64,000 nt of DNA, taken from positions 1-64,000 of the forward strand of contig NZ_JAPDPI010000022.1 of assembly GCF_026013615.1 (NCBI RefSeq), in the 5' to 3' direction. Within the stretch, counting starts at the first letter, position 1. The number at the start of each line of letters is the position of its first letter. This stretch comes from Plebeiibacterium marinum (lineage in GTDB: Bacteria; Bacteroidota; Bacteroidia; Bacteroidales; Marinilabiliaceae). A program made the position numbers and the translations under genes. The notes beneath the pieces are model-generated. The model ran no database searches, was not told the DNA's origin, and saw only the letters and a program-made list of their open reading frames with translations. This document shows, piece by piece, positions 9,901 to 17,885 of the stretch.

Positions 9901-11945
9901 CCAATGATTTTGCAGTGTGCTCTCCTAAAGAAGTAACTTTTATTAATCATACATTAGATATAGAAAAATCGTACTGGAGTTTTGGGGATGGTGATCTTCT
10001 GTCTGTTGATGGTAATCAATCTGTAGTGCATATATATGAAAACGGGGGTATGGTTCCGGAGGACTTTAAAATACGATTGGTTGTTGAAAATAGTTTTGGC
10101 TGCCAGGATTCGATGGACGGTTTTACAACTGTTAATCCTGTAGTTGTGGCAAAAATATCTGATGGACTCACGGCATGTTCTCCATACGAAGCTCAATTTA
10201 CAAACCATTCGGTTGGTAGTATTAATTACTTGTGGGATTTTGATGATGGTAATACATCAAATAATGTTCAGGGGCAAAATGTTTTTGAAAATCCGGGTGA
10301 TGTGCCAATGGACTTTGATGTGAGTATGGTTGCTACGTCTGCTTATGGCTGTAGCGATACAGCGCATACGGTAATGACGATCCTGCCTTCACCGGATACT
10401 TATTTTGAACCCAATGATTTTTCTGTTTGTTCACCCAAACTGGTTGAGTTTACCAATTATACAGAGAATATTGATCAGTCTTTCTGGACTTTCGGGGATG
10501 GGGGTATGGCTATTGTGGAAGGCAATCAGGGTGTTGAACATACGTATTACAATGAGAAATATACCCCGTTGGATTATAGGATCAGACTGGTGACAGAGAA
10601 TAGTTTTGGGTGCCGGGACTCAATGGATGGTTATACTAGTGTGAACCCAAATGTGGAGGCTGTGGTTTCTGGGGGAGGCCAGGGGTGTTCTCCTTTGGAG
10701 GTTAGTCTGGGAAACAATTCAATCGGGGCAAGTAAGTTTATTTGGGACTATGGCGATGGAAATACTTCTGGTGACTACCTGGGCTTAAATGTATTTGTTA
10801 ATGAGAGTGCTGAGGATAAAGAATTTGAGGTGTCATTGATTGCAGAGTCAGTTTACGGTTGCCTTGATACGGCTTATGCAACGGTGAATGTTTATGCTAC
10901 GCCGGTTGCTGATTTTTCTGTTACGCCCGATTACCAACAGATGCCGGAATCTACGGTTGAGCTATCTAATCTGACCATGGGTGATCAATGGACTTATGAA
11001 TGGAATTTTGGGGATGGGGATGCTTTTAGTGGCAAAGATCCGGTTAGTCATAAGTATATAAATTCAGGAGAGTTTGATATTACATTGAAAGCGTATAATG
11101 GTCAGTGTGAGAATATAATTGAGAAAAGGATAGAGATTCTTCCTAATATACCAACGGTGGATTATGGTCCGGCGAGCCAGGGTTGTCCTTCGTTAACGGT
11201 TGAATTTTACAGTGAGGCTGTTGATGTGGAAACTTTCCTCTGGGAATTTGGGGATGGAAGTGTTTCGTCGCAAGCTAATCCGGTACATACTTATTATTCC
11301 TCTGGAGAGTATCAGGTGAGGCTTACTGTTGTGGGACCCGGGGGGCAAGTGGTTAAGGATGATCTTGTGATTCAGGTGTATCCACAGCCAACTGCTTTCT
11401 TTGAGGCGTTCCCTAAAGTGGTTACAGTGCCAGGTCAGAGCGTTACGTTTGCTAATAAGTCTGTGGGAGCAGATGCTTATGTTTGGGATTTTGGTGATGG
11501 TACGGTGTCTACTGCGGTTAGTCCCGAATATGAATACCAGGCAAAGGGTAATTATAATGTGTCTTTGGAGGTGGAGAATGAGTTTGGTTGTAAGGATGTG
11601 TTTGAATTGAACGAGCCTATTATTGCAGAAGAAGGTGGAGATATTGATTTTCCTAATGCCTTTACGCCTAATCCTTCAGGTGAAAATAGTGGGGAGTATG
11701 TGTTTGGAGATAAAAACAATTATGTGTTCTATCCTGTGGTTCAGGAAGGGATTGTAGAGTATAAAATGCAGATATTCTCCCGTTGGGGACAGTTGATATT
11801 TGAGAGTGATGATGTAAATGTGGGATGGAACGGTTATCATAAAGGGAGTTTGTGTGCACAGGGTGTATATATATGGAAGGTGACGTGTAGGTTTGGTACC
11901 GGTCAGGTGAAAGTATATACAGGAGATGTAACATTAATAAGGTAA
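6999..11945 (+). CDS. Giant PKD-repeat protein with T9SS type-B (gliding-motility) C-terminal domain
   Basis: 1648 aa, starting at GTG; the only nearby ATG runs into a stop. A signal peptide (LVLFLFLTSLLPSKVLSQ) is followed by a Cys-containing N-terminal region, SprB-like segments, then about ten PKD-type domains marked by YxWDFGDG variants (YYWDFGNGN, YEWDFGDGA, FLWEFGDGS, YVWDFGDGT). The last ~95 residues (DFPNAFTPNPSGEN...FSRWGQLIF...WNGYHKG...GVYIWKV) form the type-B sorting domain recognised by the T9SS. It is predicted to be secreted or surface-attached, with an adhesin-like or gliding role. A PorP/SprF gene follows 7 bp later, the usual partner of type-B cargo. An internal ~510-bp tandem duplication encodes two of the PKD pairs. 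Confidence 0.9.
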   Translation: MKIQHNTTIHLVLFLFLTSLLPSKVLSQDCSYLSKANDIVPNGKCAPVDVVWVVTYRGVNNQGASVQIQYDWDDGNPVEVIDASNPGVDPKEWQATHAHTYPNTGDLCNYHPRATLVVNGVVCTSSVQEQIVTVWDTDDRNGGELAIDPQVYPICVGNGATFHFTDNSQWNCTPPDENDVINNEDRWIQWIYGTGGTTIVDAEVGGVVRTYPFAGSIDHVPGPIEGPIAPYNTTMDITIPDHHPVGAFFEVTLRNWNVCNPYDENLTDGLPPADPLNGDYPPVTTTAMALIVPLPKANINAVPDVCVSDAAFMLIAADGGGQWSGPGITDAWSGMFDPGTAGPGTHTITYNITDGNGCSDVGQVDINVLAGPQAGILQGGTTSLCPGISLSLDGNPTGGVSPYTHLWKGDIAPLNDISVVDPVFSTNTVSSYELIYRVEDNNGCFDEDTLDLTVEEVSISFANTALELCKGDVVTMAPSPGGGSGNYVFHQWTGARVDKLSDVNIQNPQFSADEVGTFVYTYTVRDADGCEDSDDITVVVYDQPVANAGIDIDQCGLQTSLAAVPSVGNGFWKVVNGSGVLTFSDFSAPDAIVVSDVYGSYDLRWVEDNNSCSDSADITVSFTEVPNPSVMADKDTCGLSMKLVAYPHIGVGQWIKSSGPGSVVFDDVANDTTNVLVDAAGAYEFTYFEDNGNGCVGDATVSITFYRVPEANITPPPAIHCTPFELQFENLSVNADSYYWDFGNGNISVEESPVQVFSNNTPNPVTYDIMLIANTVDGCSDTIDASIEIAPAPVSYFEMDNSIGCSPLETDFTNKSQGATFYEWDFGDGADSETSEHVSHVFNNKEVYTQSFGVQLVVKNDYNCTDTSRLYTTVYPLQDFNLVAEPDSGCSPLKVSFVADAGAFKYEWDLGDGNLNQGIHLYTKVFTNDTKGKERHSVTLYSTSVYGCVDTTETEVVVLPSPGANFEPNDFAVCSPKEVTFINHTLDIEKSYWSFGDGDLLSVDGNQSVVHIYENGGMVPEDFKIRLVVENSFGCQDSMDGFTTVNPVVVAKISDGLTACSPYEAQFTNHSVGSINYLWDFDDGNTSNNVQGQNVFENPGDVPMDFDVSMVATSAYGCSDTAHTVMTILPSPDTYFEPNDFSVCSPKLVEFTNYTENIDQSFWTFGDGGMAIVEGNQGVEHTYYNEKYTPLDYRIRLVTENSFGCRDSMDGYTSVNPNVEAVVSGGGQGCSPLEVSLGNNSIGASKFIWDYGDGNTSGDYLGLNVFVNESAEDKEFEVSLIAESVYGCLDTAYATVNVYATPVADFSVTPDYQQMPESTVELSNLTMGDQWTYEWNFGDGDAFSGKDPVSHKYINSGEFDITLKAYNGQCENIIEKRIEILPNIPTVDYGPASQGCPSLTVEFYSEAVDVETFLWEFGDGSVSSQANPVHTYYSSGEYQVRLTVVGPGGQVVKDDLVIQVYPQPTAFFEAFPKVVTVPGQSVTFANKSVGADAYVWDFGDGTVSTAVSPEYEYQAKGNYNVSLEVENEFGCKDVFELNEPIIAEEGGDIDFPNAFTPNPSGENSGEYVFGDKNNYVFYPVVQEGIVEYKMQIFSRWGQLIFESDDVNVGWNGYHKGSLCAQGVYIWKVTCRFGTGQVKVYTGDVTLIR
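9876..10895 (+). repeat. Tandem ~170-aa duplication (two PKD pairs) within the T9SS protein
   Basis: Two consecutive units of about 510 bp each begin with PSPxxxFEPNDFxVCSPK and continue through ENSFGCxDSMDGxTxVNP to a YGCxDTA phrase. Similarity between the units is far higher than between the other PKD domains, which indicates a relatively recent in-frame tandem duplication. Confidence 0.75.
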
Positions 11946-11952
11946 CAGGGAA

Positions 11953-13014
11953 ATGACAGCAATAAGGAATATCATATTTGTAGTGTTGGTTTTGTCATGT
12001 ACCGTGATGGAAGCTCAGGATCCTCATTTTTCTCAGTTTTATGCCAATCCATTGTATATGAGTCCATCATTGGCAGGTTCAACTGATGGAGGGAGATTGG
12101 TGGCCAATTACAGGAATCAGTGGCCGGGTGTGCAAACTGCTTATGAAACTTATTCGGTTTCGTTTGATAACTTCTTTCATTCTATCAATAGTGGGATTGG
12201 TTTTTTGTTGTATCAGGATGTGGCTGGTTCTGCAGGGTTAACGAGTAATTTGTTGGGATTTCAGTATAGTTATAATTTGATGTTGAATGATGAATGGCAG
12301 GTAATTCCCGGTCTGCAGTTTAGTTATGGGAGTAAATCCATTAACTTTAGCAAGCTTAATTTTGGTGATGAGATGATTGGGGGTGGCGGGTCTGGCTCGT
12401 GGCAGCGATTAAATAATGAAAAAACCAACTATATCGATTTTGCGTCTTCGGTATTTTTGTACAGTTCTAAATATTGGTTTGGATTGACTTTGGATCATAT
12501 GGCTCAACCAAATTATACCTTTTTGAATGAAGAGATGAAGATGGCTTTGAAGTATGTTTTTTTTGGGGGAATGAATATCTGGACCGAAAAAAGCAGGATG
12601 AAAGGTGTTAACAGGTCGTTTTCGTTAAGTTATCGTATTCAAAAACAACTCAAAAATACGCAGTCTGATCTGGGGGTGTATTGGCATAATGATCCTCTTG
12701 AGATTGGAGTGTGGTACCGGGGTGTTCCTTTTATTTCTACAGATGGGGCATCCAATGTAAACCAGGATGCTATAGTGGCTTTGCTTTCGTATAATTATGG
12801 CCCTTTTAGGGTGGGATATAGTTATGATGTTTCCATATCGGGATTGGGGTGGAATGCGCAAGGAGCCCATGAGTTGTCCCTTATCTTTGAATTTAATCAG
12901 CGTAATTTAAGGTTGAATGGTAAACGGCCGGCATTACCTTGTTCTGAATCAGCTAATCCTTTGTCTAGTACTTCAAGAAGTAAGTATAAGAAAAAAAGGA
13001 GACGGATTTTTTAG
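11953..13014 (+). CDS. PorP/SprF family type IX secretion system membrane protein
   Basis: 353 aa. A signal peptide (FVVLVLSCTVMEAQD) is followed by DPHFSQFYANPLYMSPSLAGS, the hallmark opening of PorP/SprF proteins, then a beta-barrel-like body with alternating aromatic strands. These proteins are outer-membrane partners needed for export or anchoring of type-B T9SS cargo. The gene begins 7 bp after the PKD protein gene, so the two form a cargo-partner operon. The C-terminus carries an unusual basic tail (SKYKKKRRRIF) beyond the last predicted strand. Confidence 0.92.
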   Translation: MTAIRNIIFVVLVLSCTVMEAQDPHFSQFYANPLYMSPSLAGSTDGGRLVANYRNQWPGVQTAYETYSVSFDNFFHSINSGIGFLLYQDVAGSAGLTSNLLGFQYSYNLMLNDEWQVIPGLQFSYGSKSINFSKLNFGDEMIGGGGSGSWQRLNNEKTNYIDFASSVFLYSSKYWFGLTLDHMAQPNYTFLNEEMKMALKYVFFGGMNIWTEKSRMKGVNRSFSLSYRIQKQLKNTQSDLGVYWHNDPLEIGVWYRGVPFISTDGASNVNQDAIVALLSYNYGPFRVGYSYDVSISGLGWNAQGAHELSLIFEFNQRNLRLNGKRPALPCSESANPLSSTSRSKYKKKRRRIF

Positions 13015-13186
13015 GATAACGGGAGTGGGTTGGTTATTGTTTTCTCTCAATGTAGCGTTTGATTATGGCTGTCAGTTTTATTTTTCTCCCAAAGTAATGC
13101 ATTATTGAGTGTGTCAGCTTTTTTTTCTTGTCAATGTAATACTTCATTGGCTCTGTTGGTTTTTTATTCGTGGTATTGAAGACCTA

Positions 13187-13364
13187 CATAGGGAGTATCA
13201 AGAAAACTCATGATTCCTGCGCTTACCCCTTTGGTTCCCCTAAAGGGGAAAACTCCAACGCACTGTGTGGAAGCAACTTCCCCTTTAGGCACTGAGGGGT
13301 GTGGGTGGGCTAACAAAAATTTTAGCAGTTTTCTTGCCAACACTGCATAGGGAGTATCAAGAAA
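13187..13364. repeat. Small intergenic element with 19-bp direct repeats and inner inverted repeats
   Basis: CATAGGGAGTATCAAGAAA occurs at both ends (13187-13205 and 13346-13364). Inside, CAAGAAAACT (13199-13208) and AGTTTTCTTG (13327-13336) form a 10-bp inverted pair. Between them are a strong short hairpin, TTCCCCT-aa-AGGGGAA, and a second C/G-rich CCCCTTTAGG motif. It lies in the 421-bp gap after the PorP/SprF gene, where no gene is seen. It looks like a non-coding mobile or repeat-type element, possibly MITE- or REP-like. Confidence 0.55.
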
Positions 13365-13435
13365 TTTACCAAGAAAAAAAAGGAGACTTCCTATGGAAAT
13401 CCCCTTTCTCTTAAATCAGACTAATACAAAAATAT

Positions 13436-13870
13436 TTAGGCAATTTCTACGTTTCTTGCCGGTTTTGGTTTTACTTCTTCGCGTTTTGGGAGAGTGATGT
13501 TTAGTACTCCGTTTTCATACGAAGCTGTAATTTTTCCGTCGTCAACTTTCTGTTTTGGTACAACAAAGGTTCTTGAAAAACCAGCGTAGTTAAACTCGCG
13601 TTGTGTGTATTTTTTGTCTTGCCCTTCTTTGTTTTCTTCTTTTGCAGATACGGTCAGCTTGCCATTGTTAAACTCAATGCTAAAGTTTTCCTTTTTTAAT
13701 CCTGCAGCAGCAAGTTCAATTGAATATTGCTCATTGTCTTCGTAAATATTTACGGCAGGCATGGTTTTGTTGCCACTATATAAACCATTTTGGTTCATGT
13801 GGAAATCCCCATTCATAAAATTGTTTAATAATGAATCAAAGTTGCTGTTTGTTTTTCTGATAAGTGTCAT
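13436..13870 (-). CDS. Small heat-shock protein, Hsp20/alpha-crystallin family
   Basis: 144 aa, the normal size for bacterial Hsp20. The N-terminal NFDSLLNNFMN is followed by the alpha-crystallin domain: PAVNIYEDNEQYSIELAAAGLKKENFSIEF, then FSRTFVVPKQKVDDGKITASYENGVLNITLPK. The latter carries the conserved A-x-x-x-N-G-V-L motif, and the tail ends in a basic extension. It is an ATP-independent holdase that binds unfolding proteins in the cytoplasm. The start is supported by an unusually good Shine-Dalgarno (AGGAGG) 9 bp upstream. The gene appears to be monocistronic. Confidence 0.95.
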   Translation of the reverse strand: MTLIRKTNSNFDSLLNNFMNGDFHMNQNGLYSGNKTMPAVNIYEDNEQYSIELAAAGLKKENFSIEFNNGKLTVSAKEENKEGQDKKYTQREFNYAGFSRTFVVPKQKVDDGKITASYENGVLNITLPKREEVKPKPARNVEIA

Positions 13871-13878
13871 AATTAAAT

Positions 13879-13884
13879 CCTCCT
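13879..13884 (-). promoter_or_regulatory. Strong Shine-Dalgarno for the Hsp20 gene (AGGAGG)
   Basis: AGGAGG with a spacing of about 8-9 nt to the ATG fixes the Hsp20 start. Canonical SD sites are uncommon in Bacteroidota, so this suggests high or SD-dependent translation. Confidence 0.7.
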
Positions 13885-14263
13885 ATTTTAAATTTTTAAT
13901 TTTTTTTCGATTGTTAATTCGGGAAGTAATATTTCAAATGAAGTGCCATCTTGTTAATTGGGACAAGAGGGCAGGAGGAGATCATTTATTAGTGTCAATA
14001 TGGCACATTGGTGTTGTTTTTAAAAGACAAAATGACAATGTTAGATTTTTGTTATCTGTAATAATGGAATTATAAGGTTGTTTATCAGGGTGAAAGGTTG
14101 ATTCTATGGGTTGGGATAGAGAGGTGGCGATTTAAAAAAGAATTCAATAATTAAGGTATTGGTAACAGATGCGTAATGATTAGGAAGTACTAAAACTGGA
14201 TATTTGTTGCAGAACAAAAAGCATATAAGATAAATTTTCCTCCCAACAATTCCTGTGTGTACC

Positions 14264-14301
14264 GGAGGTCGGTTCTTTCCTGAATTCGACCTCCTTTTTT
14301 T
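14264..14301 (+). terminator. Strong plus-strand intrinsic terminator with no plus-strand gene before it
   Basis: GGAGGTCG pairs perfectly with CGACCTCC and is followed by TTTTTTT. It faces the plus strand, yet the nearest plus-strand gene upstream is over 1.2 kb away, and the minus-strand neighbours cannot use this T-run. In the 476-bp gap (13871-14346) I see no credible ORF, so this terminator may end a small RNA. Confidence 0.8.
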
Positions 14302-14346
14302 GTCTTATTGTTTCTGGTTTAGTTATGAGGGGGCTAGAATTTGCAA

Positions 14347-15591
14347 TTAATTTACGGTTGTAAAATATTGGTAGTTCATAAAAATTTTGACAACAAAGAT
14401 GATGCTTGATATAATCAGACCGGTAACAAAAGTGATGTATCCTACACGTAGAAATGTATATTTCTTTTTTAGTACAATGCCCAGGTAATATAAATCACGG
14501 GTTAATGTTTTGTATAGATAGTCTTTGTCGTTGAGCAGCTCTTCAATACCCCATTCAAAATCATCAAGGTTCATTTTGTAAAAGTTTCCAAAGAAAACCA
14601 GGTTGCCTCTTCTGTTAGTTACATCATCCCTCGTTAGCAAACCATGTGTGGTTCTTGGAATGGTAGATACAATAGATATTATGATGGTGGTTATACTGCT
14701 TAGTACCAGGGTTAGCGCAGGGAAAGTTAAGTAGGGGTTGTTATCTAGTTTAGGAAACAGGGTAGATAGTACTATGGATATAATAATCGCGTTAACGCTT
14801 ATTAGAGTGTTGGCTTTATCATCGGCAATCCTGCTTAAATTCAGGTGGTTTCTCAGTTCGATCCGGAACATGGTTTCCACTCCTTTGTCAGGTTTTGTTT
14901 TGTTATTTTTTTTTGCCTTTCCATTGGCCTTTTTCTTCTTGAATTTTGAAGTTTGTTCCTCAAGTTCATTAGAATTTTCAATTCCCATTCCGGAAAGCTC
15001 TAATAACCGAGCCTTGTTTTTTTCTTTGCCCTTATTGAAATTCTCGAGGGCGTAAGGCGTAAAAAAGTTGTTTTCTTCAAAAAAACTAATGCACTCGTTT
15101 ATCCATTCCTGTGGTGTTAGTTTTTTTAAGGTGTTGATTTCCTTAAACAGGTTGATAAACGGACGGGTGATGTAGCTGTCTTTTCTTAAGTGAGATAAAT
15201 CAGCATCCTTGATTATGCTCTCGTATATATCTGCAGGTTCGTGTTTTAGGTTGGTGGAAAGGATGAGCCTTGTGATAAAATCAATTTCCTTTTGTGGGAG
15301 TTGTTTTTCTTTAAGAACCCCGGAAGCAAAAGTGGCAGAAGTCTTTTCGTGACCTTTGTGGTCTTCACAAGTAGTTACATCGTGGAAAAGAGCTGCAATT
15401 TGCATTAATTCTAATTCTCTTTCAGTAATACCTTCGGTATTTGAAGAAATCTCGGTTGTAGCCTGGAATACATTTAAGGTATGATCCCAATTATGGAAAT
15501 ACATTGCAGGATTGCTGGTTTTTTCAATTTTATCCTTTGCAATTTCAATACATTCTTTAACCAAGTTGGTCAAGCTCTCTTCTGCCATCAT
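14347..15591 (-). CDS. HD-domain phosphohydrolase fused to a PycTM-like (Pycsar effector) membrane domain
   Basis: 414 aa. Residues about 25-140 form an HD domain with the expected metal ligands: HNWDH (33-37), FHD (70-71), HKGHEKTSA and KDADLSHL. A Lys-rich linker (about 215-240) leads to the C-terminal domain MFRIELRNHLNLSRIADDKANTLISVNAIIISIVLS. That phrase is the signature of the PycTM/DUF5706 effector domain, with membrane segments near 262-279, 288-311 and 388-408. The HD domain is probably cytosolic and tethered to the inner membrane. The start codon overlaps the ppk1 stop by ATGA, so the two are translationally coupled. PycTM domains act in anti-phage cUMP/cCMP signalling, but no nucleotide cyclase is visible here. 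The HD substrate is unknown, and a nucleotide linked to polyphosphate metabolism is my inference. Confidence 0.85.
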   Translation of the reverse strand: MMAEESLTNLVKECIEIAKDKIEKTSNPAMYFHNWDHTLNVFQATTEISSNTEGITERELELMQIAALFHDVTTCEDHKGHEKTSATFASGVLKEKQLPQKEIDFITRLILSTNLKHEPADIYESIIKDADLSHLRKDSYITRPFINLFKEINTLKKLTPQEWINECISFFEENNFFTPYALENFNKGKEKNKARLLELSGMGIENSNELEEQTSKFKKKKANGKAKKNNKTKPDKGVETMFRIELRNHLNLSRIADDKANTLISVNAIIISIVLSTLFPKLDNNPYLTFPALTLVLSSITTIIISIVSTIPRTTHGLLTRDDVTNRRGNLVFFGNFYKMNLDDFEWGIEELLNDKDYLYKTLTRDLYYLGIVLKKKYTFLRVGYITFVTGLIISSIIFVVKIFMNYQYFTTVN

Positions 15592-17603
15592 CTGTTCGTT
15601 TTATTATTCTGTTGATTGATAAGATCAAACATTTTTAATTGGGAGGATTTTTCGTTGCTGCCGGAAACATAAATGTTTTCTTCTCCATTGGAAATATATC
15701 TCCCTTTTAAATTGTCGGTAATTTGATAATTTATTTCCTCACATAAAAGTTTTTGGTCAGTTTCTTTAAAGACAGGAAAGGCCACTTCAATTCTCCTGTA
15801 CAGGTTGCGTGTCATCCAATCAGCAGATGCCAAATATGTTTTGGGCTTGCCGTTGTTGTAAAAATGATAAATGCGGGTGTGTTCCAGGTATTGGTCCACA
15901 ACGCTCACAACCTTTATGTTTTGTTTTTGCATCTTGCTTAAGGGGGTATAACAGCATATGCCACGAACAACCATGTTTATTTTTACTCCTGCATCGGCAG
16001 CTTTTCTTAGCCTGTCTATCATCAGTGGGTCTTCCAGGCTGTTAAGTTTAATGTTCATCTCTCCCCGGAGTCCTTTTGATGCAAATTCAATCTCGTTGTC
16101 AATAAGGCTTTCGATAGTATCCCTTAAAATAAAAGGTGCTACCAGTAGGTGCCTGAATACAGGTGTGGTCTGTTCGTTTTTTAAATATGCAAAAACTTCA
16201 TTAACGTCATTGGTATAACGGGGATCTGCTGTTAATATTCCATGATCGGCATAAATTTTTGCAGTTTTTTCATTCAGATTGCCAGTACCCAGGTAGGCAT
16301 AGGTGCGCAATTGTTTGTTTTCCAGTCTTTTTATGGAAAAGGTTTTGGCATGTACTTTTAGGTTTTTGATGCCATATTTTACTGTGGCGCCTGCTTTTTC
16401 AAGTCTTTCGCCCCAATAAATATTAGATTCTTCATCAAAACGTGCCAATACTTCGGATAGCACAAATACTTTTTTGCCATTTTGAGCTGCCAATTCCAGG
16501 GCTTCGCATACTTTTGATGCTTTGTTTACCCGGTAAAGTGTGAGGTTAATTTCTGTTACATCTTTATCTGTGGCTGCTATTGTTAATAGGTTGGTGACAT
16601 AATCAAAGCTTTGGTATGGGTAGCTTAAAAATATATCGTCCTTTTTTATTTCTTCAAAATAGTCATCCGACTTTTCAAGTCGTGGACAAGGTATTTTTTG
16701 GGGTTCCTGGCTATAAAGGTGTGCCTTGTTGCTGTAGGTAGGAAAACCAAAGAAATCGTAATAGTTGTGGTATTTTCCTCCGGGGAGCAGGCTAGCCATG
16801 TCAATATCGATCTTTCGCCGCAGGCTGTTGATGTATTTAAAAGGGATGTTTTCGTTGAATAACAGGCGGCATGGCAGACCGGTTTCCCTTTTTTTAAGAC
16901 TTTTCTTTATCTTTTTTACAATGCTTTCGTCCTGGTCTTCATCAATATAAAGCTCGGCATCCCTTGATATTTTTACAGCAAATATTTCGGCATCTTTGTG
17001 TAAGAATTTCTCAATGTTGTATTTAAAAATGTCATCGAGCTGTATGATGCGGTGTTGTTTTTCATCTTTAAAAATGGTGATAAACCTTCCCCATTTATCA
17101 TAGTCGAGTTCGAGTAAATACTGCTTGCTTTTGTGAATGCAAAATAAGTAAATGGCCTGGTTTTTAAGGTTGATGTTTGATTCATCGGTAATGTCATAAA
17201 GGGAGAACTGTCCTTGCAGGTGTTGGTCGTAATATTCCGAAACCTGTTTACGATCTTCATCACTAATGTTGTTATGAAGCAGATGGATGCCTTCCTGTGC
17301 CATTTCCGGGATCAATTCAGTATAAAAAATACTGCCTAATTGTTCTTGTTGCCGGCTTACGGTTGTATTAATTTGTTGGAGTATAAATGAAGGGCGGAAG
17401 CCGAATTTGTTTTTCTTGTCGCCCTTGTACTTCTGTTCAAATTTATGACTAGCAACCCTTACTTTATAAAATTCTTCAAGGTTGGATGAATAGATAGCAA
17501 CAAATTTTAAACGTTCCATTAATGGGATTGACTTATCGGCAATTTCCTGTAAGATTCGGGCGTTAAAACTCAGCCAGCTTAGATCCCTGTCGACATACTT
17601 CAT
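15588..17603 (-). CDS. ppk1: Polyphosphate kinase 1
   Basis: 671 aa, near the usual ~690. It reversibly polymerises the gamma-phosphate of ATP into polyphosphate. The N-terminal DRDLSWLSFNARILQEIAD and IYSSNLEEFYKVRV are classical PPK1 openings. The catalytic core carries NLKVHAKTF with the autophosphorylated His, YLGTGNLNEKTAKIYADHG, the second active-site His in QYLEHTRIYHF, and SADWMTRNLYRRIEV. It is the first gene of a two-gene operon with the HD-PycTM gene, with a 4-nt overlap. A candidate -7 element lies about 48 bp upstream. Confidence 0.97.
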   Translation of the reverse strand: MKYVDRDLSWLSFNARILQEIADKSIPLMERLKFVAIYSSNLEEFYKVRVASHKFEQKYKGDKKNKFGFRPSFILQQINTTVSRQQEQLGSIFYTELIPEMAQEGIHLLHNNISDEDRKQVSEYYDQHLQGQFSLYDITDESNINLKNQAIYLFCIHKSKQYLLELDYDKWGRFITIFKDEKQHRIIQLDDIFKYNIEKFLHKDAEIFAVKISRDAELYIDEDQDESIVKKIKKSLKKRETGLPCRLLFNENIPFKYINSLRRKIDIDMASLLPGGKYHNYYDFFGFPTYSNKAHLYSQEPQKIPCPRLEKSDDYFEEIKKDDIFLSYPYQSFDYVTNLLTIAATDKDVTEINLTLYRVNKASKVCEALELAAQNGKKVFVLSEVLARFDEESNIYWGERLEKAGATVKYGIKNLKVHAKTFSIKRLENKQLRTYAYLGTGNLNEKTAKIYADHGILTADPRYTNDVNEVFAYLKNEQTTPVFRHLLVAPFILRDTIESLIDNEIEFASKGLRGEMNIKLNSLEDPLMIDRLRKAADAGVKINMVVRGICCYTPLSKMQKQNIKVVSVVDQYLEHTRIYHFYNNGKPKTYLASADWMTRNLYRRIEVAFPVFKETDQKLLCEEINYQITDNLKGRYISNGEENIYVSGSNEKSSQLKMFDLINQQNNKTNR

Positions 17604-17650
17604 GTTTTACTTCAATTTTTGATAGGTTTTCAATCATAGACAACTGTTCT

Positions 17651-17658
17651 CAAAATTA
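17651..17658 (-). promoter_or_regulatory. Candidate -7 element for ppk1 (TAATTTTG on the minus strand)
   Basis: CAAAATTA on the plus strand reads TAATTTTG on the minus strand, which matches TAnnTTTG and implies a leader of about 40 nt. The best upstream CAAA is about 30 nt away, which is longer than normal, so support rests on the -7 alone. Confidence 0.4.
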
Positions 17659-17707
17659 CATGTTGTTTTGGAATAATTAAATTTTAACCAAAATAATTTA
17701 AAGGTAA

Positions 17708-17736
17708 TTGTCATTTATCAATTATTTTTAGTTTTG
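17708..17736 (+). promoter_or_regulatory. Candidate promoter TTG-N18-TAGTTTTG
   Basis: TTG at 17708-17710 and TAGTTTTG at 17729-17736 fit the Bacteroidota -33/-7 pattern. The leader to the downstream gene would be about 140 nt. Confidence 0.5.
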
Positions 17737-17885
17737 TCGATTAATCATAAAATTGTCGATGTTCATCATGCGGAAATGGATGTTTGTCCTAAAGCGGTAA
17801 CAGTGGTGTCACCCTTTCGTATGTTGTTTTGAATGAAAAGTTCATTGTTGACAGAACAGAATAAACACTAAAAACTTTTAACGTT

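Noticed and set aside
13995-14025. Sigma-54 type promoter (TGGCACATTGGTGTTG)
   Set aside because: The -12 element lacks the required GC at the right spacing and no gene starts downstream on that strand.
13761-14075. Plus-strand ORF of 104 aa overlapping the hsp20 5' end
   Set aside because: It runs antisense into the well-supported hsp20 gene, has no recognisable motif, and its composition looks like AT-rich intergenic sequence.
14347-15591. A complete Pycsar anti-phage system
   Set aside because: Only the PycTM-type effector domain is visible; there is no uridylate or cytidylate cyclase gene next to it and the partner gene is ppk1.
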